Source: an uncultured Acidimicrobiaceae bacterium (lineage in GTDB: Bacteria > Actinomycetota > Acidimicrobiia > Acidimicrobiales > Aldehydirespiratoraceae). From it: 39,399 bases of DNA. The translations under genes were made by a program, and so were the position numbers. Under the pieces are notes generated by a model that saw only the letters and a program-made list of their open reading frames with translations, did not search any database and was not told the origin of the DNA. This document shows, one piece after another, positions 24,932 to 33,205 of this stretch; the first letter of the stretch is position 1; each line of letters begins with the position of its first letter. Location: positions 1 through 39,399 of the forward strand of contig CAJWHS010000016.1 in the NCBI GenBank assembly GCA_913041415.1, written 5' to 3'.

Positions 24932-26062
24932 TCACAGTTCGACGCCGAGCAACTCGGCTGCTGCGGACACCCCCTGTCCGGCCTCGGCGGCGGCGTCGAT
25001 CGCCGCCAGTGCCGTCGGCGTGTCGAGATCGTCGTCGAGCGCTGCTCGGGTGGCATCGAGCGCGGCGTCGCCGGGACCGGCCCGACGCCACCGGGCGAGT
25101 CGTGTCTCGGCGTCGGCGAGGAGATCGTCGTACCAATTCCACGGCCGTCGATAACGGTGCAACAACAGCGCAAGCCGGATCGCAGCAGCGTCGTGGCGTT
25201 CACGGAGGTCGCCGACGAAAACGAGATTGCCGGTCGACTTCGACATCTTGCGCCCACCGCAGTGCACCATCGCCTGGTGCATCCAGTGCCGGACGAAGGG
25301 CTGGCCCGTGATCGCTTCGGACTGAGCCCGGCACGACTCGTGGTGCGGGAAAATGAGATCGACACCACCGCCATGGAGGTCGATCGTGGGTCCCAGCTCA
25401 CGCAAGGCGAGGGCGCTGCATTCGATGTGCCACCCAGGTCGGCCTCGCCCCCACCGGGCCTCCCACGCCGGCTCCCCCTCCTCGCTCGGACGCCACAGCA
25501 CGAAATCGAGCGGATTGCGCTTGGCTGGATCGTCCGGTCGCTCACCCCACTCGGCGGCGAGCTGACGCATCCGATCGTCGCCGAGACGGGCGAGTGATCC
25601 GAAGCCGTTCGCGGCCTCGGTGTCGAAGTACACCGAACCGTCGACCAGATAGGCATCGCCCTGGGTGAGCAGGGTGTCGATCAGGCCGCGGATGTTACTA
25701 GTCGCACCGGTTGCTCGTGGCTCGGACCACGGCGGCAGCGTGTTCAGCGCCGCCATGTCGTCGTCGAACCGAGCGGTCTCACCGAACGCGAGATCGAGGT
25801 AGTGCACGCCTCGCAACCGGGCGGCGCGGATGATGTCGTCGTCGACGTCGGTGATGTTGCGTACGTAGCGCACCCGGTGACCTCGATCGATCAGCCGGCG
25901 CTGCAACACGTCGTAGGTGACGTAGGTCGCAGCGTGCCCGAGGTGGGTGGCGTCGTAGGGCGTGATGCCGCAGACGTACATCGTCACGGTCTCGTCCGGA
26001 GCGAACGTTGCGACCCTGCCCAGGCTGGTGTCGTAGAGGTGCATGGGGGCGGCCGCGTGCAT
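24932..26062 (-). CDS. mshC: L-cysteine:1D-myo-inositol 2-amino-2-deoxy-alpha-D-glucopyranoside ligase (mycothiol)
   Basis: MshC joins cysteine to GlcN-inositol in mycothiol synthesis. It is a paralogue of cysteinyl-tRNA synthetase. The discriminating block is MYVCGITPYDATHLGHAATY, where tRNA synthetases have CGPTVYD. Zinc ligands are C31, the Cys of WHIECSA and the His of FPHHE. The KMSKSTGN loop is intact. At 376 residues it is a little shorter than the mycobacterial enzyme (about 410) and lacks a tRNA anticodon domain. ATG at 26062 has TACGGT 7 nt upstream. Mycothiol is restricted to Actinobacteria, so this gene is a good lineage marker. Confidence 0.93.
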   Translation of the reverse strand: MHAAAPMHLYDTSLGRVATFAPDETVTMYVCGITPYDATHLGHAATYVTYDVLQRRLIDRGHRVRYVRNITDVDDDIIRAARLRGVHYLDLAFGETARFDDDMAALNTLPPWSEPRATGATSNIRGLIDTLLTQGDAYLVDGSVYFDTEAANGFGSLARLGDDRMRQLAAEWGERPDDPAKRNPLDFVLWRPSEEGEPAWEARWGRGRPGWHIECSALALRELGPTIDLHGGGVDLIFPHHESCRAQSEAITGQPFVRHWMHQAMVHCGGRKMSKSTGNLVFVGDLRERHDAAAIRLALLLHRYRRPWNWYDDLLADAETRLARWRRAGPGDAALDATRAALDDDLDTPTALAAIDAAAEAGQGVSAAAELLGVEL

Positions 26063-26069
26063 CGCCGAG

Positions 26070-26075
26070 ACCGTA
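26070..26075 (-). promoter_or_regulatory. -10 hexamer TACGGT of mshC (leaderless)
   Basis: TACGGT on the minus strand is 7 nt (CTCGGCG) before the mshC ATG, in the 93-base divergent region shared with fabI. It supports the longer start over the in-frame ATG at 26044. Confidence 0.55.
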
Positions 26076-26143
26076 GTCCCGTCGTCGTAACCTCCGAGGT
26101 GTCATCCCGGTCCGAAACAGGATCAATCCGAACGACGAATACC

Positions 26144-26149
26144 AGGAGG
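26144..26149 (+). promoter_or_regulatory. Shine-Dalgarno AGGAGG fixing the fabI GTG start
   Basis: A perfect AGGAGG lies 6 nt before the GTG at 26156. The reading frame is open far upstream, so this site decides the start. Confidence 0.85.
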
Positions 26150-26155
26150 CCCGAC

Positions 26156-26923
26156 GTGGGCGTGCTCGATGGCAAGAAGATCCTCATTACCGGCGTGTTG
26201 ACCGACGCATCGCTGGCATTCGGGATCGCCAAGCTGGCACAAGAGGAGGGCGCCGAGATCATTCTGACCGGCGCCGGTCGAGGCCTGCGACTCACGCAGC
26301 GCACCGCTCGCAAGCTCCCAACCGAGCCATCGGTCTTCGAGTTCGACGTCACCGACCCCGCACACGTGCCCGCCCTGCGAGACGCCATCGCTGCCGAGTT
26401 CGGCACGCTCGACGGGGCGCTCCATGCGATCGGCTTCGCTCCGGAAGCTGCGCTCGGCGACGACTTCATGGGGGCTACCTGGGATGACGTGAAGGTCGCA
26501 GTCGAGATCTCGGCCTACAGCCTCAAGACACTCGCCGAAATCGCAGCGCCACTGATGACGAACGGCGGCTCGATCGTCGGGCTGGATTTCGACGCCACGG
26601 TTGCCTGGCCGGCGTACAACTGGATGGGCTTCGCCAAAGCTGCACTCGAGTCGGCCAATCGCTATCTGGCCCGCGAACTCGGCCCCCAGGGCATTCGCGT
26701 GAACCTCGTCGCCGCCGGGCCGATCAAGACGATGGCCGCCAAGTCGATCCCCGGCTTCACCCAATTCGAGGACGTGTGGGACGACCGAGCGCCGCTCGGC
26801 TGGGACGTCGAGGACTCCTCCCCCGTCGCCAGGTCGACCGTTGCGCTGCTGTCGGACTGGTTCCCGGCCACCACCGGTTCGATGATCCATGTCGACGGCG
26901 GCTTTCACGCGATGGGGGTCTGA
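26156..26923 (+). CDS. fabI: NADH-dependent enoyl-[acyl-carrier-protein] reductase, InhA-like
   Basis: Final reductase of fatty-acid elongation, a short-chain dehydrogenase of 255 residues. It starts VGVLDGKKILITGVLTDAS, with the nucleotide-binding loop of the InhA type. The catalytic pair is Y154 and K161 in AYNWMGFAK. NLVAAGPIKT and DRAPLGWDVEDSSPVA follow InhA closely. The residue equivalent to mycobacterial Ser94 in HSIGF is alanine (A91, HAIGF). In M. tuberculosis the S94A change lowers NADH affinity and isoniazid-NAD binding. The gene is alone on its strand and divergent from mshC. No fabG lies beside it, unlike the mycobacterial fabG1-inhA pair. Confidence 0.93.
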   Translation: MGVLDGKKILITGVLTDASLAFGIAKLAQEEGAEIILTGAGRGLRLTQRTARKLPTEPSVFEFDVTDPAHVPALRDAIAAEFGTLDGALHAIGFAPEAALGDDFMGATWDDVKVAVEISAYSLKTLAEIAAPLMTNGGSIVGLDFDATVAWPAYNWMGFAKAALESANRYLARELGPQGIRVNLVAAGPIKTMAAKSIPGFTQFEDVWDDRAPLGWDVEDSSPVARSTVALLSDWFPATTGSMIHVDGGFHAMGV

Positions 26924-27032
26924 GTCCAGCCCGAGAGCAGGCGGTGATTGCGTCGACCTGCCGGCATACCGACATCCCAGCCGACTCGTCGCGGATTGAG
27001 GAGCGGTTCGGGACGGTGCTGCGGAGACTCCC

Positions 27033-28103
27033 CTAGACGGGCGCCGGCGTGGCGGCATCGCTGCCGCCATCGGTCTCGTCGGTGATGTCACCGACGAGCG
27101 CCTCGAGCACGTCTTCGAGCGTGACCATGCCGAGCAACCGGCCGTCGTTGGCGCGAACAAGGGCAACGTGACGACGCCCTCGCCGCATCGATCGCATGAG
27201 ATCACGCACCGGTTGGTCGGGGGTCACGATCACCATGCGGCGAACCATCTCGAGCGGCACCGGAATCTCGCGATCTGCGGCCGCGAAACGCAGCAGATCT
27301 TTGGAGTGCACGAATCCGATGACATCGTCGAGACTGCGGCCGGTGACGGGGATGCGGCTGTGACCCGATTCGGCGACCAGCGCCTCGAGATCAGCGACTG
27401 AGGTCGACCGGGGGGCGGTGACCATCCGGCTGCGAGGCACCATGATCGATCCCGCTGTGCGGGCCCGAAAGTCGAGCGCCCGATCGAGGAGATCGTGTTC
27501 GAGATCCTCGAGCTTTCCCTCCTCGACGGCGCCCTCGATCACACGATGGAACTCGTTGACCGTCAGCGCCGTGTTGAGTTCGTCGACCGGCTCCATACCG
27601 AGCAGGCGGGTGATGCCGTTCGACACCGCCGTCAGGAACCAGACGATCGGGGCGAAGAGCTTGACGTACACCCGGTGAACCGGGGCGAGGATCCGAGCCG
27701 AGCGCTCCGGGGTGGCGATCGCGATGTTCTTCGGAACCATCTCGCCGATCACCATGTGCACCACCACAACGAGCGACAGCGCCAACGTGAACGAGATCGC
27801 GTGGAGCACGTTCGACGGAATCTCGACGAACGACACGATCGCGGATTCGATCAGGGTGGCGATCGCAGGCTCGGCAACGAAGCCCAACCCGAGCGATGCC
27901 ATCGTGATGCCGAGTTGGGCGCCGGCGAGCTGTGCCTGCAGGTCCTTAATCGATGCCAACGCGATCGCCGCTCGGCGGTCGTCGTCCTCGGCCATCGGCT
28001 CGAGGCGAGTGATTCGGCTCGCCAGCAATGCGAACTCGACCGCCACGAAAAAGGCGTTGGCGACCAGCAATAGGAGCGCAGCGAGTAAGAACCAGCCGGT
28101 CAC
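27033..28103 (-). CDS. DUF21 (CNNM)-CBS membrane protein without CorC_HlyC domain
   Basis: Member of the CNNM/CorB-like family, 356 residues, linked to Mg2+ or Co2+ transport or homeostasis. The N-terminal DUF21 domain has about four transmembrane helices, with GAQLGITMASLGLGFVAEPA and MVIGEMVPKNIAIATPE. A pair of CBS domains follows (about residues 200-325), including IMVPRSRMV and GMVTLEDVLEALVGDITDE. It ends shortly after the CBS pair, so the C-terminal CorC_HlyC domain of its neighbour is missing. The GTG start overlaps the upstream paralogue's stop as GTGA. The two probably form a heteromer or arose by duplication. Confidence 0.88.
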   Translation of the reverse strand: MTGWFLLAALLLLVANAFFVAVEFALLASRITRLEPMAEDDDRRAAIALASIKDLQAQLAGAQLGITMASLGLGFVAEPAIATLIESAIVSFVEIPSNVLHAISFTLALSLVVVVHMVIGEMVPKNIAIATPERSARILAPVHRVYVKLFAPIVWFLTAVSNGITRLLGMEPVDELNTALTVNEFHRVIEGAVEEGKLEDLEHDLLDRALDFRARTAGSIMVPRSRMVTAPRSTSVADLEALVAESGHSRIPVTGRSLDDVIGFVHSKDLLRFAAADREIPVPLEMVRRMVIVTPDQPVRDLMRSMRRGRRHVALVRANDGRLLGMVTLEDVLEALVGDITDETDGGSDAATPAPV

Positions 28104-29422
28104 GAGTCGGCCTCCTCGGCGGGGGCGACGATGCGGACGGTGGCAATGCGGAGGTGGTCCATTGCGACAACCTCGAGGCGCCACTCTTCGAGCTCGACCA
28201 TCTCTCCCGGTTCGGGGATGTGGCCGAGCTGGTCGAGTACGAGGCCTGCAAGGGTCTCGAACTCGCCTTCGGGCATCTCGAAGCCGGTTGCGGCCTCGAC
28301 TTCGTCGGGGTGCAGCGAGGCGGGCACGACGGTCGAGCCCTTTGCCTCGACGCGGGTCAGCAGCGTCGAGGCATCGTCGTGTTCGTCGTCGATCTCGCCC
28401 ACGATCTCCTCGAGAATGTCCTCGAGCGTGATGATCCCGGCGCAGCCCCCGTGCTCGTCGATAACGACCGCAAGCTGATTGCCGCCCTGGCGGAGATCGA
28501 CGAGCAACTCGTCGAGGTCGCGGGACTCGGGGACGGCCGGCACGGGAGTCATGAGTTCGGTGACCAGGGTCGTTGCCCGGTCCTCGACCGGCACACCGTG
28601 CACCGACTTCACGTGAACGACACCGAGTACGTCGTCGAGATCCTCACCCGCCACCGGGAAACGACTGTGACCCGTGCGTGACGCGAGGGCGACCAAGGTT
28701 TCGACGGTGTCGGCCGACTCGACCGCTTCGACTCGCACGCGGGGCACCATGGCGTCGTCGGCTGACTTATCGGCGAGCCGGATCGATCGGGTCAGGAGTT
28801 CGACCTCTCCCTCGTCGAGGGTGCCCTCCTCCCCCGAAGAACGGATCAGTTGCTCAAGCTCTCCGCGATCGGGGATCACCTCGAGCTCCTCGGTCGGCTC
28901 GACCCCGACGCGTCGGGTGAGCCGAGCAGCCATCCCGTCGAGCAGCGCGACGAGGGGTCGGGCGACCACGCCGTAGAGCTGGGTGGGCCGGGCCATGGCC
29001 AGCGAGGTCTCAAGGGGTCGGGTGGTGGCGATCGCCTTAGGAATGAGCTCGCCGAAGATCATCTGCACGACCGTGGCGACCGCCAGCGCGATCGCGACCG
29101 ATACCCCGGCTGGCACCTCACCGAAGGCGTCCTCGATGCCTGGCTCAAGGACGCGGGCTACAGCGGGCTCGGCCAGCACGCCGAGGAGCAGTGACGTGAT
29201 CGTGATGCCGAGCTGCGCCCCCGACAAGTGGTAAGAGAGGCGCGACAACAAGCGCTGCACCGCCACAGCGCGAGCCTGGCCCTGGCCGGCCCGCTCGTCG
29301 ATCCGAGCGCGGTCGACCGCGACGAGGGCGAATTCCGCCGCCACGAACCCGGCGTTGGCGACGACGAGTGCGAGCGCGGCGAGGAGTCGTATGGCGGTGT
29401 CGATCAGGACCCCTGAGCCCAT
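28100..29422 (-). CDS. DUF21 (CNNM)-CBS-CorC_HlyC membrane protein
   Basis: Full-length paralogue, 440 residues. The DUF21 membrane domain (about 5-190) contains GAQLGITITSLLLGVLAEPA and IFGELIPKAIATTRP. Two CBS domains follow, with MVPRVRVEAVE and GCAGIITLEDILEEIVGEI. The C-terminal CorC_HlyC domain (from about 360) includes LHPDEVEAATGFEMPEGEFE and LAGLVLDQLGHIPEPGE. The ATG at 29422 starts MGSGVLIDTAIRLL. It lies 36 bases from the divergent ABC exporter gene. It is translationally coupled to the shorter paralogue downstream. Ion specificity cannot be read from the sequence. Confidence 0.9.
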   Translation of the reverse strand: MGSGVLIDTAIRLLAALALVVANAGFVAAEFALVAVDRARIDERAGQGQARAVAVQRLLSRLSYHLSGAQLGITITSLLLGVLAEPAVARVLEPGIEDAFGEVPAGVSVAIALAVATVVQMIFGELIPKAIATTRPLETSLAMARPTQLYGVVARPLVALLDGMAARLTRRVGVEPTEELEVIPDRGELEQLIRSSGEEGTLDEGEVELLTRSIRLADKSADDAMVPRVRVEAVESADTVETLVALASRTGHSRFPVAGEDLDDVLGVVHVKSVHGVPVEDRATTLVTELMTPVPAVPESRDLDELLVDLRQGGNQLAVVIDEHGGCAGIITLEDILEEIVGEIDDEHDDASTLLTRVEAKGSTVVPASLHPDEVEAATGFEMPEGEFETLAGLVLDQLGHIPEPGEMVELEEWRLEVVAMDHLRIATVRIVAPAEEADS

Positions 29423-29436
29423 TCGTGCATGGGCGA

Positions 29437-29442
29437 AATCTA
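29437..29442 (-). promoter_or_regulatory. -10 hexamer TAGATT of the DUF21-CBS pair
   Basis: TAGATT on the minus strand would start transcription near 29430, giving a leader of about 8 bases before the ATG at 29422. It is only 4 bases from the oppositely directed -10 of the ABC genes. Confidence 0.45.
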
Positions 29443-29446
29443 GCCG

Positions 29447-29452
29447 TAGGGT
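29447..29452 (+). promoter_or_regulatory. -10 hexamer TAGGGT of the ABC exporter genes (leaderless)
   Basis: TAGGGT lies 6 nt (CGCAAA) before the ATG at 29459. Its -35 region must lie within the divergent gene's 5' end. Confidence 0.5.
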
Positions 29453-29458
29453 CGCAAA

Positions 29459-31258
29459 ATGACCGCGACATCCCCGCCAGCCGCTGCCCCGGAGCGCTTC
29501 GACCGCCCGCGTGCGTCGGTTGATCCGGACCGTTCGCTTGGCTGGCTCCGTCGCCTCCGACCGGTCGTGCTGGTTCAGAAGTGCCACTTCATCGGCTCGA
29601 TCGTCGCAGGACTGATCAGCATGGCCGCCACCGTGTCGGTGCCGATCATGTTGGGTGGCGGTGTCGACGCGGTCGCCGACGGTGACACCCCCACGCCGTT
29701 CGTCGTCGGCCTATTCGGGCTGGCCGTCGCCCGGTTCGTCTTCGGCTTCATCTACCGGTTTGGGCTCTTCCGATCGGCGCTTCGCATCGAGAAGGATCTC
29801 CGCAATCTGATGTACGAGCGGCTCACCGAGCTCTCGTTCGACTTCTGGGACCGCACCCAATCCGGCCAGGTCATCAGCCGGGCCAACACCGACATCCGGT
29901 CGATCCAGCTGCTCTTCGCGTTCGGCCCGCTCGTCGCCATGCAGGTCGTGCTGTTTTTCTTCGCGGTGGTCGTGATGCTCACTGTCGACATCACCTTGAC
30001 CCTTGTCGCCATCGCGCCCCTGCCGTTCGTCTATGCCGTCGGGGTCCGGTTACGGAACCGCGTGTTCCCGTTGCAGTGGGTGGTCACGGCGCGCCAGGCC
30101 GAGATGGCCACGATCGTCGACGAGAACATCCAGGGCATCCGGGTGGTCAAGGCGTTCAACCAGGAATCCGCCCAGGTCCAGAACCTCGCTCGGGCCACCC
30201 GTCGCCTCCGCTGGGCCGGCACCGCCGTCGCCGACACCCGCGCCCGCCACGCACCGAGTATGGAATCGCTGCCTCGTCTCGGCCTCGCACTCGTGCTGCT
30301 CTACGGCGGCCTGCAGACCATCGACGGCGAACTCGCCATCGGCGACCTCGTCGCCTTCTCCACCTATGTCGTTTTGCTCGCCACGCCATTCCGACTGCTG
30401 GGCTTCATCCTCATCCAGTGGCAGCGCGCTGGCGCCGCGGCGATCCGGGTGTTCGACATCCTCGACGAGACCCCGTCGATCGTCGAGCCCGACAACGCCG
30501 TCGCCCTCACCGACCCGGCCGGCCGCATCGAGTTCGACGACGTCCACTTCGGATACCCCGTGGGTGAGGGAGAACCCGTGCTCCGCGGGTTCACCGCCAC
30601 GATCGAACCGGGAGAGTCCGTCGCCATCGTCGGCGCCACCGGAAGTGGCAAGTCCACGATCGCCCGGCTCATCCCCCGCTTCTATGACGTCGACTCGGGC
30701 AGCGTGCGCGTCGACGGCCACGATGTCCGCACCCTCACACTCGGCGACCTCCGTCGGGCAGCGGCCACCGTCACCGACGACCCCTTCCTGTTCGCGGCCT
30801 CGGTCCACGACAATGTCGCCTTCGCCCGCCCTGATGCCTCCGACGGAGAGGTGCATGCCGCCCTCGCAGACGCTGCCGCCAGCGACTTCGTCGCCGATCT
30901 CGTGCATGGTCCCGACACCGAGGTCGGCGAAAGGGGTCTGACCTTGTCCGGCGGTCAACGTCAGCGACTCGCCATCGCCCGCACCCTGCTCGCCGACCCA
31001 CAGATCCTGATACTCGACGACGCCACCAGCGCCATCGACGTCGCCGTCGAAGAGCGCATCCACGCCGCACTCGATGCCCGTCGCGCCGGACGCACCACGA
31101 TCCTGATCGCCCACCGGCTCTCCACCATCGCCCTCGCCGACCGGGTGATCCTGCTCGACAACGGCGCGGTCGCCGCGACTGGCACCCACGACGAGTTACT
31201 GGGCACGAACCCGCGCTACGCCGCGATCCTCGCCGACACCGAACAAGGCGACGCCTGA
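29459..31258 (+). CDS. Heterodimeric ABC exporter, subunit with degenerate Walker B and Q-loop
   Basis: Half-transporter of 599 residues: six transmembrane helices (ABC type 1 exporter fold, about 45-335), then a nucleotide-binding domain. Walker A is GATGSGKS at 392-399. The signature is canonical LSGGQ at 496-500. The Q-loop glutamine is replaced by D440 (VTDDPFLF), and the catalytic glutamate after Walker B is D521 (ILDDATSAID). The H-loop histidine remains (IAHRLST). It would therefore contribute the degenerate Walker half-site of a heterodimer. Its stop and the next start overlap in TGATG, so the two are coupled. The substrate (drug, lipid or peptide) is unknown. It resembles the MsbA/BmrCD-TM287/288 group. 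Confidence 0.92.
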   Translation: MTATSPPAAAPERFDRPRASVDPDRSLGWLRRLRPVVLVQKCHFIGSIVAGLISMAATVSVPIMLGGGVDAVADGDTPTPFVVGLFGLAVARFVFGFIYRFGLFRSALRIEKDLRNLMYERLTELSFDFWDRTQSGQVISRANTDIRSIQLLFAFGPLVAMQVVLFFFAVVVMLTVDITLTLVAIAPLPFVYAVGVRLRNRVFPLQWVVTARQAEMATIVDENIQGIRVVKAFNQESAQVQNLARATRRLRWAGTAVADTRARHAPSMESLPRLGLALVLLYGGLQTIDGELAIGDLVAFSTYVVLLATPFRLLGFILIQWQRAGAAAIRVFDILDETPSIVEPDNAVALTDPAGRIEFDDVHFGYPVGEGEPVLRGFTATIEPGESVAIVGATGSGKSTIARLIPRFYDVDSGSVRVDGHDVRTLTLGDLRRAAATVTDDPFLFAASVHDNVAFARPDASDGEVHAALADAAASDFVADLVHGPDTEVGERGLTLSGGQRQRLAIARTLLADPQILILDDATSAIDVAVEERIHAALDARRAGRTTILIAHRLSTIALADRVILLDNGAVAATGTHDELLGTNPRYAAILADTEQGDA

Positions 31259-33174
31259 TGTTCTCGATGGGAGGCGGGACCGGTGGCATCACCGGCGGAC
31301 CGAGTTCGATGGCATCGAACGCCGCCGCCGGCCTTCCGGCGGCCGATGTTCCCGGTGAACTGCGCACGAAGGTCGAGAAGGTCCTCGAGAACGAACCTGA
31401 GCACGTCATCCCGAACGTCGACTGGCGGGTCGACGTCTGGGACCGCGAACCGTTCTCGCTCCTGCGCTTCCTCCGACCTCACCGCTGGCGACTTCTCGGC
31501 GCAATCGCCCTCGTCCTGATCGAGACGGTTGCCCTCCAGCTCGGTCCGATCCTCACCCAGATCGCCATCGACAACGGTGTCCGGGCCAACAACCGAGCCG
31601 TGATCGTCACCATCGCCGTCGTCTATGTGGGCGCAGTGGCCGTCGCGGCACTGCTCGGATGGGCCCGCGTGAGTTACACGGGTCGTCTCGGCGAGCGGCT
31701 CAACGAACAACTTCGCATTCGGGTGTTCAGCCACATGCAGCGCCAGAGCGTTGGCTTCTATACCGAGGAGAGGGCGGGCGTCCTGCTCACCCGCATGACC
31801 TCCGATATCGAGGCCCTCTCCATGCTGTTCCAGGAGGGAATCGTCAACCTCCTCGTGCAGATCTTCACCCTGCTCGTCATCACGATCGCGCTCTTCTTCT
31901 ACGACCCTCTGCTTGCGATCATCACGCTCCTGGTGACCCTGCCGCCCACACTTCTTGCGTCGCTGTGGTTCCGGAAGGTCTCATCGATCGGCTACCTCCG
32001 AGTGCGCGACCGCATCGCCGATCTGCTGTCGCACCTGCAGGAGTCGCTCGCTGGCATTCGCGTCATCGCCGCCCACAATCGCCGCGCCCGCAACCTCGTC
32101 GACCATCGAGAGGCCGTCGGCGAACACCTCAATGCCCAGATCAACACAAGCCGCGCCAACTCGCTGTTCGCCCCTGGCACCGAGCTAATCGGCATCGCCA
32201 CCCAGGCGACATTGTTGGCGGTCGGCGGTGCCATGGCTGCCAGCGGGCGAATCACCGTGGGCGAACTCGCTGCTTTCCTGCTCTTCCTTGCGTCGTTTTT
32301 CGCCCCGATCCAGACCCTGGTCCAGCTGTACAACAGCTACCAGCAAGGTGGTGCCGCAATCGTCAAGCTTCGCGAGTTGCTCGGCACCGAGCCCGCCATC
32401 CCGCAGGCGCCCGACGCCACCGACCTTCCTCCCATCGACGGCGCGATCGAACTCGACGGGGTCACGTTCGGTTACGAAACGGACCGGCCGGTGCTCCACG
32501 ATGTCTCACTGCGCATCGAGCCGGGCGAGACCGTGGCGTTCGTCGGCGCCACCGGCAGCGGAAAGTCGACCATCGCCCGCCTCCTCACCCGCTTTCACGA
32601 CCCCGACGTGGGCACGGTGCGCATCGACGGACACGACCTGCGCGAGATCACCATCGACAGCCTGCGGAGCCAGCTAGGGGTCGTACCCCAAGAGCCCTTC
32701 CTGTTCGCGGGTGTCGTGCGCGACAACGTCGCCTTCGCTCGCCCGGACGCCGACGACGCCGAACTCCAGGCAGCGCTCGACGCCGTCGGGATCAGCGATC
32801 TCGTCGAGCGGTTGGGTGGGCTCGACGCTCCCGTCCACGAGCGGGGCGCGTCGCTCTCCGCCGGCGAACGTCAGCTTCTCGCCCTCGCACGAGCGTTCGT
32901 CGCCCGACCGCGTGTGCTGATCCTTGACGAGGCCACCAGCAACCTTGACCTCAACTCCGAGACGCAGGTCGAGCGCGCGCTCGATGTCGTGCTCGAAGGT
33001 CGCACGGCCGTGATCATCGCCCATCGGCTCGCCACGTCTCGCCGCGCCGACCGGATCGCCGTGGTCGACGATGGACGCATCGTCGAGCTCGGGAGCCACG
33101 ACGAACTCGTCGCCCAGCGCGGACGCTACGCCGCCATGTTCGAGACCTGGGTCCGTCACGGCGGAGCCGCCTGA
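31258..33174 (+). CDS. Heterodimeric ABC exporter, subunit with consensus Walker B and degenerate signature
   Basis: Partner half-transporter of 638 residues. A Gly/Ala-rich N-terminal extension (about 70 residues) precedes six transmembrane helices, and a nucleotide-binding domain starts near 395. Walker A GATGSGKS, Q-loop VPQEPFLF, Walker B with catalytic E558 (ILDEATSNLD) and the H-loop are all standard. The signature reads LSAGE (533-537) instead of LSGGQ. This is the exact complement of the first subunit. One nucleotide site would be fully canonical (Walker of this subunit, LSGGQ of the other) and the second site degenerate on both faces. It ends 31 bases from the convergent thiN gene. 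Confidence 0.92.
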   Translation: MFSMGGGTGGITGGPSSMASNAAAGLPAADVPGELRTKVEKVLENEPEHVIPNVDWRVDVWDREPFSLLRFLRPHRWRLLGAIALVLIETVALQLGPILTQIAIDNGVRANNRAVIVTIAVVYVGAVAVAALLGWARVSYTGRLGERLNEQLRIRVFSHMQRQSVGFYTEERAGVLLTRMTSDIEALSMLFQEGIVNLLVQIFTLLVITIALFFYDPLLAIITLLVTLPPTLLASLWFRKVSSIGYLRVRDRIADLLSHLQESLAGIRVIAAHNRRARNLVDHREAVGEHLNAQINTSRANSLFAPGTELIGIATQATLLAVGGAMAASGRITVGELAAFLLFLASFFAPIQTLVQLYNSYQQGGAAIVKLRELLGTEPAIPQAPDATDLPPIDGAIELDGVTFGYETDRPVLHDVSLRIEPGETVAFVGATGSGKSTIARLLTRFHDPDVGTVRIDGHDLREITIDSLRSQLGVVPQEPFLFAGVVRDNVAFARPDADDAELQAALDAVGISDLVERLGGLDAPVHERGASLSAGERQLLALARAFVARPRVLILDEATSNLDLNSETQVERALDVVLEGRTAVIIAHRLATSRRADRIAVVDDGRIVELGSHDELVAQRGRYAAMFETWVRHGGAA

Positions 33175-33205
33175 GCGACTCCCCCGTCGTGCCCCGGATG
33201 CGACC

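Noticed and set aside
24932-26062. Cysteinyl-tRNA synthetase
   Set aside because: The CGITPYDATHLGHA block and the lack of a tRNA-binding C-terminal domain mark it as MshC.
26924-27032. Terminator or small gene between the convergent fabI and DUF21-CBS genes
   Set aside because: No stem with a T-tract and no credible frame was found in these 109 bases.
26123-27205. 360-residue minus-strand frame opposite fabI
   Set aside because: fabI has a perfect Shine-Dalgarno and full family conservation; the antisense frame has neither.
30050-31189. 379-residue minus-strand frame opposite the first ABC gene
   Set aside because: It covers Walker A, signature and Walker B of the real gene; the composition is shadow-like.
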